Counted from the stretch's first letter, positions 8,079 to 17,201 are shown. The stretch: DNA of 64,000 nucleotides from Pseudomonadota bacterium (GCA_013112535.1 JABFGI010000008.1:62001-126000); one strand, 5' to 3'. Program-made: numbers and translations. Notes: generated by a model not told the origin, from the sequence alone.

Positions 8079-9021
8079 TTCTCTTTTCGAGTTTAACGAT
8101 GTTTGCATTGTTAAAATCTGCCCAAGACAAACCAGCTTTATTTAATAATTTTTTATGTCTATACCAAGATGATTTAGGCATCAATGATCTTGCAGATTCC
8201 ATTCCGTCAGATTTAATTAACTTCCAAGTACGATAAGCAGCAAAAGCCTGACCTTGTGTGGTTATTGAATTCAATTTATCAAGAATGTCATCGTTTTGTG
8301 CCAATTCAACATGCCCTATAAATTGAGAAAAGTAGTCGTTATGAATTTGTCGTAATTCCGAATCTTTATAATCATACCAAGGTTTTAGACTTCTATCTCT
8401 CCAAAACTGTGATTTCAAACTTAATTCTAATCTTAAAATACGTTGTGCAATTTCTAGTTGTTCAGGTGTAATGGTTATCTGTTTTTTATTTAATTGATAG
8501 TCTAAGTGTGGACCTTTTGCATACGCTTTACCTGATCGTAATCGTGATTTAGGAGACCAATAAACTGATTCTGCAGTAGTTCGTATTTGATAACGACCAC
8601 CTTCTGCATGCCTTAAATAGTTCAATGCTTGTTTTACTTCTGTAAGACTGTCTAAAAGATAATTTTCTGTAATATCTGCACGAGTAAGTCGCCACACTTC
8701 TGGTTTTGAAGGAAGTATGATCTCTAGTTCTTTGCATATGAATTCACGCATTGCATTAAAACATTCAATGATGTTTGAACTACCGAATACATTATTTGAA
8801 TGCATTACTCTTGCTGGTGAACCTAGTATTTCAAGATCTGAGCCCATACGAGCAACGACTTGGTGTGAGTCACTTCTAATCGCTGTTCTAGCTGGGATTT
8901 CCCAGATTTTCTCACCTTCTGGTGACAGTCTTAGAATCATGTCTTGTTTTTGTCGGAAGATGTTTCTCACCTCGGGAGAGAGTAAGGATGCATCCAGTTT
9001 AAGAGTCAGCCAGTCAATCAT
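8041..9021 (-). CDS. Phage/plasmid replication protein, gene II/X (G2P) type
   Basis: A 326-residue protein starting MIDWLTLKLD, the typical opening of filamentous-phage gene II/X replication initiators (Phage_CRI family), with the region VWRLTRADITENYLL (about 106-120) and a C-terminal helical region. Such proteins nick one strand at an origin and start rolling-circle replication. ATG 9021 is preceded by AGGGAAAG at good spacing. The length is shorter than the roughly 410 residues of coliphage G2P. Two adjacent hairpins just upstream (9065-9129) are the obvious origin candidate. No other filamentous-phage gene was found in the element. Confidence 0.8.
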   Translation of the reverse strand: MIDWLTLKLDASLLSPEVRNIFRQKQDMILRLSPEGEKIWEIPARTAIRSDSHQVVARMGSDLEILGSPARVMHSNNVFGSSNIIECFNAMREFICKELEIILPSKPEVWRLTRADITENYLLDSLTEVKQALNYLRHAEGGRYQIRTTAESVYWSPKSRLRSGKAYAKGPHLDYQLNKKQITITPEQLEIAQRILRLELSLKSQFWRDRSLKPWYDYKDSELRQIHNDYFSQFIGHVELAQNDDILDKLNSITTQGQAFAAYRTWKLIKSDGMESARSLMPKSSWYRHKKLLNKAGLSWADFNNANIVKLEKRTILLNNPIEKWK

Positions 9022-9064
9022 GACTTTCCCTTTATTATAAAATTATTCCCACCCATGAGACTTT

Positions 9065-9129
9065 GTGCCTGTGTTACTAAGTACAGGCACGTTGCGGTGG
9101 CGGGTATGCTGCGCATATACCGCCACCGC
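9065..9129. repeat. Two adjacent hairpins, putative rolling-circle origin
   Basis: First inverted repeat: GTGCCTGT (9065-9072) with ACAGGCAC (9083-9090). Second, much stronger and GC-rich in AT-rich DNA: GCGGTGGCGG (9094-9103) with CCGCCACCGC (9120-9129). They lie 45-110 bp upstream of the replication gene, as expected for a double- or single-strand origin in rolling-circle elements. Assignment by position and structure only. Confidence 0.55.
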
Positions 9130-9180
9130 GCATCTACGCTATCCACATACCCACAGGATGATGCGTAATTCACAGAAGTG

Positions 9181-9378
9181 TTACTCCGCATCCCATGGAT
9201 ATGTAGATAGCTGTTCGAGTAAATAGAAAGCTTCTTCAATTGAATTACATTGGATATCTAATTCAATTCTGCTGCTTGTGACCATACTGTGTCCAAACGG
9301 AGGCCAATTTGGGCTAGTTAGGACTAATGATTTAGGTAGGGTAGATGGGTCGAAGCCCTTTATTTTATTGGGCTTCAA
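9181..9378 (-). CDS. Possible small protein next to the right attachment site
   Basis: A 65-residue frame from a TTG start (KPNKIKGFDPSTLPKS...) to a TAA at 9181. The amino-acid composition is normal for a globular protein and includes an acidic helix (SIEEAFYLLEQL). The Shine-Dalgarno is weak and the start rare, so this may be a chance frame. It would be the first gene of the element after the tmRNA, in the same direction as rep. Confidence 0.3.
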   Translation of the reverse strand: MKPNKIKGFDPSTLPKSLVLTSPNWPPFGHSMVTSSRIELDIQCNSIEEAFYLLEQLSTYPWDAE

Positions 9379-9407
9379 CCATCTTAGTTGGTCTACAGAT
9401 TTATTGC

Positions 9408-9433
9408 ATTTGGTGGAGGTGGCGAGAATCGAA
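9408..9433. repeat. Right attachment-site repeat within ssrA (26 bp)
   Basis: Identical to 3911-3936. It contains the end of the tmRNA acceptor stem (CCA at 9411-9413, minus strand) and part of the T arm. Recombination between the two copies would excise the element and rejoin ssrA with its original terminator at 3881-3907. Confidence 0.9.
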
Positions 9434-9774
9434 CTCGCGTCCGCAAATCCTCTGCCATCGGATCTACATGCTTAGCCGACTCTTTAAATTTAGTTGAGAG
9501 CTACCCGAACGGCAGGGAAAACAAACAACGATTCCGATTAAAGTTTAACGTATCTACCTCGGACGAGTTTCAACGCGGTCTTGTGAGAGTCGACGCCTGA
9601 CACCACCGTGCACAAGCACATCAGTGGGCAGACGGCACTAAGACTGGTTATTAAGCAGCTAGTGCGTAGTTGTCTTCGTTGGCAACTATAAGTTTTGCAG
9701 AAGTATTAACGAGGTAATCTGCACCTCGGCATGCCCCTCAGGTTTCTTATCCACGTCGAAGCCAGTACACCCCC
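9411..9774 (-). ncRNA. ssrA: tmRNA (SsrA RNA)
   Basis: A 364-nt transfer-messenger RNA that rescues stalled ribosomes together with SmpB. The 5' end is GGGGGUGUACUGGCUUCGAC at 9774 and the 3' end GAUUCUCGCCACCUCCACCA at 9411, so the tRNA-like half is intact. The internal reading frame (9698-9654) encodes the tag AKLIVANEDNYALAA followed by UAA UAA. This matches the usual gammaproteobacterial ANDENYALAA-type tag. smpB lies about 520 bp upstream on the same strand. The 3' end serves as the attachment site of the adjacent mobile element. Confidence 0.97.
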
Positions 9775-9801
9775 GAATGTGATCCTGAAGAATCGTCTGG
9801 G

Positions 9802-9807
9802 ATTATA
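9802..9807 (-). promoter_or_regulatory. -10 box of the ssrA promoter
   Basis: TATAAT on the minus strand, 28 nt upstream of the mature tmRNA 5' end. This leaves a short 5' leader for RNase P to remove. A convincing -35 is not visible at 17-bp spacing. Confidence 0.5.
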
Positions 9808-9914
9808 GACTAATTTTCATATAGAAATATCCAAAAATGTTGAATATTTTATCCAATTAATAAATACGACTCAGTAATGGAGTGAGATTATTCCCACTCC
9901 ATAGTCTTTCTATC

Positions 9915-10139
9915 CTAATTAGAAGTCCTGCTTATATGACGAGTGATTTGTGGTTTACTTGTTGCCCTGGTATCTTCGGCAGTAATTGAATAATGGAAAT
10001 CACTTTTGTATTTGGTGATATTTTTACCTTCCTGGGTAACTGTCACTGGTGTTAGTACCTGTGTAATATTTATATCATTGTTGTCAGCATTGGCACCCAT
10101 TGCCATCAGCCCCATTAAAAATGCTTCTTTCATAGTCAT
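9915..10139 (-). CDS. Small probably exported protein of unknown function
   Basis: A 74-residue protein. The N-terminal segment MTMKEAFLMGLMAMGANA resembles a short signal peptide, followed by a polar mature region of about 56 residues with no cysteine. ATG 10139 is preceded by AGGAG, 4 nt away, which supports translation. It lies between smpB and ssrA on the same strand. An imperfect hairpin downstream (about 9880-9901, GGAGTGRG/CCCACTCC) may terminate it. No family recognised. Confidence 0.55.
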   Translation of the reverse strand: MTMKEAFLMGLMAMGANADNNDINITQVLTPVTVTQEGKNITKYKSDFHYSITAEDTRATSKPQITRHISRTSN

Positions 10140-10297
10140 TCTCCTGTAGTCAGTTTAAATGTTTTTTACAGCAGATATGACATAAGTCGGTAAAGTATGT
10201 TTCAATCAAAGCCATTGAATTAATTTATAAGGCTTATTAGAAAAACAAATGGAACTTTTTGAATTGAATGTCTGAAAGGTAGGTTAATCTTATTTTC

Positions 10298-10777
10298 TTA
10301 TTTATGTCTTAAAATTTGTGCTTTTTGTTTTTGCCAGTCACGATCTTTTTCTGTCGCACGTTTATCGTGTGCTTTTTTACCGCGCGCGATACCAAGTTCA
10401 AGTTTGACCTTGCCATTTTTCCAGTAAAGCGCAGTTGGTACTAATGCAAAACCTTTACGTTCTACCGCACCGATTAATTTATTTAACTCAGCTCGGTGCA
10501 AAAGTAGTTTGCGGCTACGTTGAGCGTCAGTTTGAACGTGAGAGGATGCAGAAATTAAGGGCGTAATATGTGCGCCAAACAAATAGGCTTCGCCATCTTT
10601 TAATAGAATATAACTTTCTATTATCTGTACTTTACCGGCGCGTAAACTTTTTACTTCCCAACCCAGCAGGGAGAGACCTGCTTCCAGACGCTCATCGATG
10701 AAATAATCGTGGCTAGCTCTTTTATTAAGAGCAATAGTACTGCCACCAGTTTTCTTTTTTTTACTCATTCCTGCCAT
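10298..10777 (-). CDS. smpB: SsrA-binding protein SmpB
   Basis: A 159-residue RNA-binding protein required for trans-translation. It recognises the tRNA-like part of tmRNA and brings it to the ribosomal A site. Typical segments are [18 protein letters not shown] (residues about 18-35), [14 protein letters not shown] and the basic C-terminal tail [18 protein letters not shown] that reaches the decoding centre. The length is normal. The alternative start is the fourth codon (ATG), which matches the usual N terminus. It is the neighbour of ssrA. Confidence 0.97.
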   Translation of the reverse strand: MAGMSKKKKTGGSTIALNKRASHDYFIDERLEAGLSLLGWEVKSLRAGKVQIIESYILLKDGEAYLFGAHITPLISASSHVQTDAQRSRKLLLHRAELNKLIGAVERKGFALVPTALYWKNGKVKLELGIARGKKAHDKRATEKDRDWQKQKAQILRHK

Positions 10778-10839
10778 CCATACAATTAATCCGGCGGATT
10801 ATAACAGGAGTTATACCTATGTCTGTAAGTAAAGCTGGT

Positions 10840-13236
10840 TCAGGTTTTCTGTTTAATAGCTATAGCCGTTTGTTTACGCAGGGTGTCGATATATTCAAAA
10901 ACATCTTTAGATTTGGAGGATAAAACACGTGCATTATCGATATATAACAGGCCAATACATCTTTTTTGGGAACAAACAGGGTAGATAAGTAAGTTTTTCG
11001 GTAAAGTGACTTTTTTACACCAGTCAGGAATTTTCTTTAAGAGTGGAGAGTGCACCACATCTGGTATGAATATATCGGTTTGTTTTTGCATTGCGACACT
11101 AAAAATATCATCATTATTCGGGTTGTTATAAAAATGAAATCGAGCCATAACATTCGATATATCATTCCCGGCACCAGCTTGTGAACGCATTTCTCCGTTA
11201 ACAGAATCTTTCATGATGATGATAGCGTGTTCGCTTTCCAGTCCACGCTGTAAGGTGTTGACAACGATATTAAGTACTTCCGGTAAATCATACTGTTTAA
11301 ACATGATTCCGGTAATTTTAGCGATCCCGTAGGTCAGCGTCGCTTCATGAAAGCCTTTTTTATTTACTGAAGTTTCGGGAAGTTCAGCGACATCATCGCT
11401 GTCATCTTCAATAAATTCATAATCATGTTTTATGAAAGAGATAAAGTTTTTACAGAATGTATTTTTATTCTGGTTAATGCCAAGTGCTTCACAATAACTC
11501 ACCAGTTCTTTATACAAAAATTCCAGAATGTGAATTATTTTTTCATAATTCAGGGAAAAACTTATTTTGTAACGCTTGATTATATTTTTTAACTCTCTTT
11601 CAGCTTGTTCGTTATTGCCACAGGCAGCTGCTTGCACGATTTCATTGGTTAATGATGAAATTTGTGCCAGGTACTCTTCCATTTTCAATGGTTTTTGGGT
11701 TATTGCCTGTGGTCTTGGTTGTATACCTTGGATAATGTTTTGTGGTAACTGCCATTCCGAAGCAATAAAACGGCCCACGCAGGCGAAATTTGTGCCGAGA
11801 ATTCTTTTGCTCGCTTTATCTTCTTCTATACCTTTCTCGATAACCAGATTAAGAATTTCATTATATTCATCGGGTAAAAAGTAAATGATGATTTGTTTAC
11901 CAAGGTTATGGAACATACTGGCAAGAAATGCTTCTTCCGCATCAACTGTTGATAAATTACCAGCCAGTTTTTTTGCAAATACAGCGCTTAAAAATGATTG
12001 GCAGGTATTGCTTTTCATCGTTTCTGCCATGGGGCCATTATTTAATTTTTCAAAGATCATGATGCTCATAGACATGGTCTTTATTTGACCCAGACCAAGG
12101 ATGACGACTGCACGAGAAATTGTTTTAATTTCACCACCAAACTGACCGTAATTACTGGAGTTAACCAGACCTAAAATTTTACTACTTAGTGATTGATCTC
12201 TTAATATAATTTCTGCCAGTTTTTCTGCACAGTCCTGACCTTCGTTGACTTGCATCATATGTACAATACTGTTTCCCATTACAGGAAAATCCTTGTTCTT
12301 GTCCAGGCTTTTCTTCAACAGAAGCATGGTGGCTTGTTCCCTGACCACCAAATCATCGGTAGACCAATTTGTATTTGTTATCTCATCGCTGGTTTCTACA
12401 TGCATATAGGCATCAAGTGCTTCTTTCATTTCTATTGCGCTTTGATACCGGTTTTCTTTTTCTTTTGCCAATGATTTAAGAACTATGAGATCAAGTGTTT
12501 TATCAATAGCACTGTTTCTGGTGGAGGGAGCCAGAATATTTTCGTTCATGATTTTGTAAATTGAGACCATAGAATTATCTGCTTTAAATAATGAATGGCC
12601 AGTTAGCATTTCGAAAAACATGATGCCAATGGAAAACACATCAGACCAGGCGCCGACAGGTTTATTATTGAGTTGTTCCGGTGCCATGTAATTTACCGTG
12701 CCTACAATATTTGTATCACCAGTGTTATGTTCTGTAAAAGTGGATATGCCAAAATCCATGATTCGTGGTTTATCATTTTCATCAATGAGAATGTTGGAAG
12801 GATTTAAGTCTCTATGAATAACTCCTTTTTCATGTGCATGAACCAAACCATCTAAAACTGACGAAATTATCTCAGTAGCTTTAATAACGGTTAACTTTCC
12901 AGTTTCGTCCATGTATTCACGTAAGGACTTACCTTTAACGTAAGGATAAACCAGAAATGGTTTTTCATTATGAGTGCCTATTTCATAGAGGGGAATGATG
13001 TTTGGGTGTTGCAGGCTACTAACACTTTTTGCTTCATTAAATATTTGTTCTCCATCTTTATTCTTATGCAAAAGTGTTTTGACAGCAACCTGCCGGTTTA
13101 ACTTTACATCGTTTGCTAAATAGACAATACCTTGAGCACCTTTACCCAGTTTGTCGAGTAATTCGAAACGATCTATGTATTCTATTTTTTCTGTAGTCTC
13201 CTCGATCGGTTTCTTTTTTAAAAGATTTGAAAGCAT
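10840..13236 (-). CDS. Ser/Thr protein kinase-HDOD-GAF protein (second of tandem pair)
   Basis: A 798-residue cytoplasmic protein. The kinase domain (about 24-285) has the glycine loop LGKGAQGIVYL, VAVK lysine, HRDLNPSN catalytic loop, IMDFG and the MAPEQ segment. The usual lysine of HRDLKPxN is Asn. An HDOD domain (about 310-520, NSSNYGQFGGEIKTISRAVV) and a C-terminal GAF domain (about 640-795) follow. HDOD domains are degenerate HD-type signalling modules. It is a close paralogue of the gene upstream, 16 bp away, so the two form an operon made by duplication. Substrates are unknown. Confidence 0.9.
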   Translation of the reverse strand: MLSNLLKKKPIEETTEKIEYIDRFELLDKLGKGAQGIVYLANDVKLNRQVAVKTLLHKNKDGEQIFNEAKSVSSLQHPNIIPLYEIGTHNEKPFLVYPYVKGKSLREYMDETGKLTVIKATEIISSVLDGLVHAHEKGVIHRDLNPSNILIDENDKPRIMDFGISTFTEHNTGDTNIVGTVNYMAPEQLNNKPVGAWSDVFSIGIMFFEMLTGHSLFKADNSMVSIYKIMNENILAPSTRNSAIDKTLDLIVLKSLAKEKENRYQSAIEMKEALDAYMHVETSDEITNTNWSTDDLVVREQATMLLLKKSLDKNKDFPVMGNSIVHMMQVNEGQDCAEKLAEIILRDQSLSSKILGLVNSSNYGQFGGEIKTISRAVVILGLGQIKTMSMSIMIFEKLNNGPMAETMKSNTCQSFLSAVFAKKLAGNLSTVDAEEAFLASMFHNLGKQIIIYFLPDEYNEILNLVIEKGIEEDKASKRILGTNFACVGRFIASEWQLPQNIIQGIQPRPQAITQKPLKMEEYLAQISSLTNEIVQAAACGNNEQAERELKNIIKRYKISFSLNYEKIIHILEFLYKELVSYCEALGINQNKNTFCKNFISFIKHDYEFIEDDSDDVAELPETSVNKKGFHEATLTYGIAKITGIMFKQYDLPEVLNIVVNTLQRGLESEHAIIIMKDSVNGEMRSQAGAGNDISNVMARFHFYNNPNNDDIFSVAMQKQTDIFIPDVVHSPLLKKIPDWCKKVTLPKNLLIYPVCSQKRCIGLLYIDNARVLSSKSKDVFEYIDTLRKQTAIAIKQKT

Positions 13237-13252
13237 TTAATAGATGACTCTT

Positions 13253-15658
13253 TTATTTCTGTGCCTGTTGTATTGCAAGCGAAGCCTGATTACGTAGCGT
13301 TTTAAAAAAACCAAGTGCTTCCATCGAGATATTAATATTTGAATCATCATTGTCAGCATAAATAAGGCCAAGACATTTTTTATTTACAATAAGAGGATAA
13401 AGCACAACAGTTGTTGGCATGGTTAATTTTCTTAGCCATGCAGGGATTTTATCTTTGTATTCGTCTGAGTCTACGTCGAGTACAATATATTCAGTACCTT
13501 TTCTTATTGTAGAATTAAAAATATCTTCTGTATTAGTAATGGCGTAACGAAATTCAGGAATAATTTCGTCAATCTCTTTTCCTAGTCCAAAACGTGCCAT
13601 AACCTGTTTATTTTTGGCATTATGTATTGCAAACAAAACCCGATTAAAACCCATGCCACGATAAATAGTTTCCAGTACCATGGTCAGGATTTCATTTAGG
13701 CTGGAGCCGCTTAATAGTGAGTCAGTTATTTCTGCTATACCATTTACTAATATGTCGTGCTGGTTTTGTTCCGGTGTTTTTTTGTCAACCTTAACTGTTT
13801 CGATGGATACTCCATTTTCAATAGTCGCATTATTATTTATTGTTGTAGATTGCTCTGCTTCTTCATTATCATCGATGTTATTACGAAGATTTTTAAAGAC
13901 AGTAACGTTACTGGTGTCTATATTTAATATACGGGTAAATTCTTCAGCTTCTTTAATAGACGTATCGAGAAGATCAGCAATACCATCTTTACTTGTACCA
14001 AGTGATTTATTGAAGCGTGCGGCTAATTCTTCATAAGCTTGCTCTCTATCATCTGAATCATTAGTAATTGCACAAAGTTCATTTGAGAAACAGGCAAGAT
14101 GTCTTAATGATTCTTCAGGGTTTTTCGCAACCGGTACAACGCCTTCTGGCAGCTTTTTCATGCTGGCACCGATGATGTCAGGGAGTTGCCATTCTTTTGC
14201 AATGCCGCGACCCAGTTGTTCATAAGTCACTCCAAGTATTGAACGCATAGCTTGATCTTCATCTACACCTCTATTCGAAACCAGAGTTTTAACAGCCTCA
14301 AATTCTTCCGGGAAGTAGTAAATAGATAACAGTTTACCGAGTAAATGAAACATGGAAGTAACAAAAGCTGATTCAACCTCATCTTCACTGATCTGTTGCA
14401 ACTGCTTTGCTTTTTCGCGCGCAATAATACCGCTCATCAAAGCGGTGTAGGCAGCATTTTTTAACTCATTTGCCTGTTCGTTGTTTTGTAAATGTTCAAA
14501 TAAAATTATACTTAGTACAGCTGCACGTACATGTTCATAACCTAGGATGACGACAGCTCTGGACACCGTGGTAATTTCGCCACCAAATTGCCCATAAAAA
14601 GAAGAGTTAACAAGTCGAATGACTTTTGTTGTTAACGCAAAGTCTTTCAATATCACGTTCGAGAGTTCAGTAGCAGAACTGACGCCAGACATTGATGATT
14701 TCTGGTTTATTTCTGTAATATGAGCTGAAACGGCAGGAAAATCTTTTTTCCGTTTCATCCTGCGCAGTAAAAAATCAATGGTACTGGATGTGCTGCTGTC
14801 TGAAGATTCAGTATCATCATCATCATCATCAACTTTTAAATATTTTTTTAGTGCAGTTTGCATTTCTATTACATTGGCGTATCGATTTGCGGGATCTTTT
14901 TCCAATGCTTTCATGACAATCGTATCCAGATCTTTATCAATATCCGAATTACGTTTCGAGGGTGGTGCGACAGTTTCATTACTAATCTTATACATCACAG
15001 CCATCGTATTGTTGGCTGAGTAAACCTGATGTCCGGTTAGCATTTCATAAAGAATTAAGCCGCAAGCAAAAATATCAACTGAAGGACCAAGTTCGCTATT
15101 GGTTAGTTGTTCCGGAGCAAGATAATTTGCTGTGCCTGTTACATCTGTATTAGTTGTCATAGTGCCGGCAATGACAGAAATACCGAAGTCCATGACGCGA
15201 ATATTGCCTTCCTTATCAATTAAAAGATTAGACGGATTTAAATCACGATGAACAATATTATTATTATGTGCATAGCCAATACCATCCAATACCTGGTTAA
15301 TGATATTCACAGCCTCAAATTGTTTTAATTTGTTTTCTTTCTGTAAACGTTGTTTTAATTGTTCACCTTCATAGTATTGGTAAACAAGGAAAGGATTATC
15401 GTTATGAAAACCGATTTCGTATAAAGGAATAATATTTGAATGATTGAGTTGACTTACATTCTTTGCTTCCTGATTAAGTTGCTCTGCATCCTGGCGCTTT
15501 TTATCCAGCGTCTTGATCGCCACTTTTCGTCCAAGTTGGGTGTCTTCCGCCAGATAGACAATACCCTGAGCGCCTCTTCCCAGAATATCGATTGGCTGAA
15601 ATCGTCCAATATGTGTTGGTAATGCTGCGTTTGTTATTTTATTTACTGTAGCGCCCAT
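13253..15658 (-). CDS. Ser/Thr protein kinase-HDOD-GAF protein (first of tandem pair)
   Basis: An 801-residue paralogue of the following gene with the same order: kinase (about 18-280; LGRGAQGIVYL, VAIK, HRDLNPSN, VMDFG, LAPEQ), HDOD (about 300-510; NSSFYGQFGGEITTVSRAVV) and GAF (about 640-800). The same Asn replaces Lys in the catalytic loop. A linker after the kinase carries a run of Asp encoded by a GAT repeat (around 14815-14832), a possible slippage site. Divergent from the NSS transporter (130 bp between starts). Probable role: a phosphorylation-based signal integrator. Confidence 0.9.
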   Translation of the reverse strand: MGATVNKITNAALPTHIGRFQPIDILGRGAQGIVYLAEDTQLGRKVAIKTLDKKRQDAEQLNQEAKNVSQLNHSNIIPLYEIGFHNDNPFLVYQYYEGEQLKQRLQKENKLKQFEAVNIINQVLDGIGYAHNNNIVHRDLNPSNLLIDKEGNIRVMDFGISVIAGTMTTNTDVTGTANYLAPEQLTNSELGPSVDIFACGLILYEMLTGHQVYSANNTMAVMYKISNETVAPPSKRNSDIDKDLDTIVMKALEKDPANRYANVIEMQTALKKYLKVDDDDDDTESSDSSTSSTIDFLLRRMKRKKDFPAVSAHITEINQKSSMSGVSSATELSNVILKDFALTTKVIRLVNSSFYGQFGGEITTVSRAVVILGYEHVRAAVLSIILFEHLQNNEQANELKNAAYTALMSGIIAREKAKQLQQISEDEVESAFVTSMFHLLGKLLSIYYFPEEFEAVKTLVSNRGVDEDQAMRSILGVTYEQLGRGIAKEWQLPDIIGASMKKLPEGVVPVAKNPEESLRHLACFSNELCAITNDSDDREQAYEELAARFNKSLGTSKDGIADLLDTSIKEAEEFTRILNIDTSNVTVFKNLRNNIDDNEEAEQSTTINNNATIENGVSIETVKVDKKTPEQNQHDILVNGIAEITDSLLSGSSLNEILTMVLETIYRGMGFNRVLFAIHNAKNKQVMARFGLGKEIDEIIPEFRYAITNTEDIFNSTIRKGTEYIVLDVDSDEYKDKIPAWLRKLTMPTTVVLYPLIVNKKCLGLIYADNDDSNINISMEALGFFKTLRNQASLAIQQAQK

Positions 15659-15788
15659 GTTGTGTCTCGATAACCCTTGAATAATTAGCGGCAGAATAGT
15701 CGTATTCTTGAGACAAATTAAAAACTTCCTGTAAGATTGTAGTTCGTTGCAAATTCACGGAAAATAGAACAAAAACGATACTAATTAT

Positions 15789-17201
15789 ATGTCTGTAAAA
15801 CGCTCTTCTATTCATGGTCAGTGGTCGTCACGCTGGGCTTTTATCCTTGCAGCAACGGGTTCAGCCGTTGGTCTCGGTAATATCTGGCGATTTCCTTATT
15901 TAACGGGCGAAAATGGCGGCGGAGCGTTTGTTCTGGTTTATTTAGTTTGTGTGGTGATGGTGGGCATACCGATAATGATGGCCGAAATATTATTAGGTCG
16001 TCGAGGACGTCAAAGCCCGATTCATACAATGGAAACGTTGGCGGCAGAGGAGGGATTAAGTCCTCATTGGAAATTGCTCGGCTGGATGGGCGTTGTAGCC
16101 GGCTTTATTATTCTTTCATATTATAGTGTCATCGCCGGTTGGACACTGGCTTATATCTTCAGAATAGGTGCCGGTGTTTTTGTGGATGCTGACGCCGGTT
16201 TATCAAAGAAAATCTTTACAGACTTAATTTCTGATCCGGAGAAATTGTTGGCCTGGCATACCACATTTTTGATAATGAGCGTGATTGTTGTTTCGCGCGG
16301 TGTAAAAAATGGTCTGGAACAGGCGGTTAAATTTTTAATGCCGACGTTATTTATATTATTGTTAATCATGGTCGGTTATGCCATGAGTACTGATAAGTTT
16401 GTAGAAGGGATGTCTTATTTATTTGTTCCAAATTTCGAGTTATTAGCGGAAAAGAATTTTTTCTCGGATATATTTTTACCTGCATTAGGTCAGGCATTCT
16501 TTAGTTTGAGTATTGGCATGGGTGCAATCATGATCTATGGTTCCTATTTATCTCAAAAATCATCCATTACATTCAACTGTTTTACCATTGCGATAGCAGA
16601 TACCTCTGTCGCTATATTAGCAGGCATAGCTATTTTTCCGATTGTATTTACCTATGGTTTAGAACCGGCAGGTGGCCCGGGCTTGATTTTTATTACCTTG
16701 CCCATTGCATTTGGCCAAATGCCTTTTGGTACATTTTTTGGGTGTTTATTTTTTATATTGTTATTATTTGCCGCGTGGACATCGGCTATTTCCTTACTTG
16801 AACCTGCAGTGACCTGGTTAGTTGAAAACAGAAACATGACGCGGGTAAAAGCAGCTGCATTGGCCGGTGCAATAGCCTGGTTGTTAGGTTTAGTCACTGT
16901 TTTATCATTTAATCATTGGGCATTCTCTTTTAATTTTGCCGGTAGCGTCAAAGAGAATGGTTTCTTTGATATCTTTGATATATTGACTTCTAATATTATG
17001 TTGCCCATCGGTGGTTTATTGGTCGCCATTTTTGCCGCATGGTTAATGTCAAGAAAATCAACGGTAGAAGAATTAGGTCTTGGTGATGGCGCAGCTTATC
17101 AAGCCTGGCATTTTGCTGTTAAGTATATTGCTCCATTTGGTGTGATCATAATATTCTTAAATGCAATTGGACTATTCAGGTTATTAGGTCTTGGTGAATA
17201 G
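15789..17201 (+). CDS. Neurotransmitter:sodium symporter family transporter
   Basis: A 470-residue inner-membrane protein of about 11-12 helices. The N-terminal signature RWAFILAATGSAVGLGNIW (residues 15-33) is diagnostic of bacterial NSS (LeuT-type) transporters, which use the sodium gradient to import amino acids or related amines. The final hydrophobic segment (IAPFGVIIIFLNAIGLF) is followed by a very short tail. The substrate cannot be read from the sequence. It is followed, 27 bp later, by ratA. Confidence 0.93.
   Translation: MSVKRSSIHGQWSSRWAFILAATGSAVGLGNIWRFPYLTGENGGGAFVLVYLVCVVMVGIPIMMAEILLGRRGRQSPIHTMETLAAEEGLSPHWKLLGWMGVVAGFIILSYYSVIAGWTLAYIFRIGAGVFVDADAGLSKKIFTDLISDPEKLLAWHTTFLIMSVIVVSRGVKNGLEQAVKFLMPTLFILLLIMVGYAMSTDKFVEGMSYLFVPNFELLAEKNFFSDIFLPALGQAFFSLSIGMGAIMIYGSYLSQKSSITFNCFTIAIADTSVAILAGIAIFPIVFTYGLEPAGGPGLIFITLPIAFGQMPFGTFFGCLFFILLLFAAWTSAISLLEPAVTWLVENRNMTRVKAAALAGAIAWLLGLVTVLSFNHWAFSFNFAGSVKENGFFDIFDILTSNIMLPIGGLLVAIFAAWLMSRKSTVEELGLGDGAAYQAWHFAVKYIAPFGVIIIFLNAIGLFRLLGLGE

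Larger units (their letters stand above)
3911..9433. mobile_element. 5.5-kb element integrated in the 3' end of ssrA (integrase, Xis-like, phage-type Rep, cargo operon)
   Basis: The element is bounded by identical 26-bp copies of the tmRNA 3' end (3911-3936 and 9408-9433). The copy at 9408 is part of the intact tmRNA gene; the copy at 3911 is the displaced one and sits beside the integrase. Contents from left to right: integrase, a 58-residue unknown protein, an Xis-like protein, a 138-residue unknown protein (all minus), the HATPase/DUF4325/TM operon (plus), the replication protein (minus) and a hairpin-rich putative origin. No capsid, pilot or conjugation gene is present. It therefore looks like an integrated plasmid or a phage satellite rather than a complete prophage. 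The base composition is visibly more AT-rich than its surroundings. Confidence 0.9.

Noticed and set aside
9018..9239. 73-codon minus-strand frame across the putative origin
   Set aside because: It reads through both hairpins, has repetitive odd composition, and overlaps the rep start; more likely non-coding.
9388..9600. Open frames on the plus strand over the tmRNA gene
   Set aside because: They run antisense through a clear tmRNA with tag frame and CCA end; no ribosome-binding site.
14815..14832. GAT/ATC trinucleotide run as a contingency repeat
   Set aside because: In frame within a coding linker (poly-Asp); length changes would not shift the frame.
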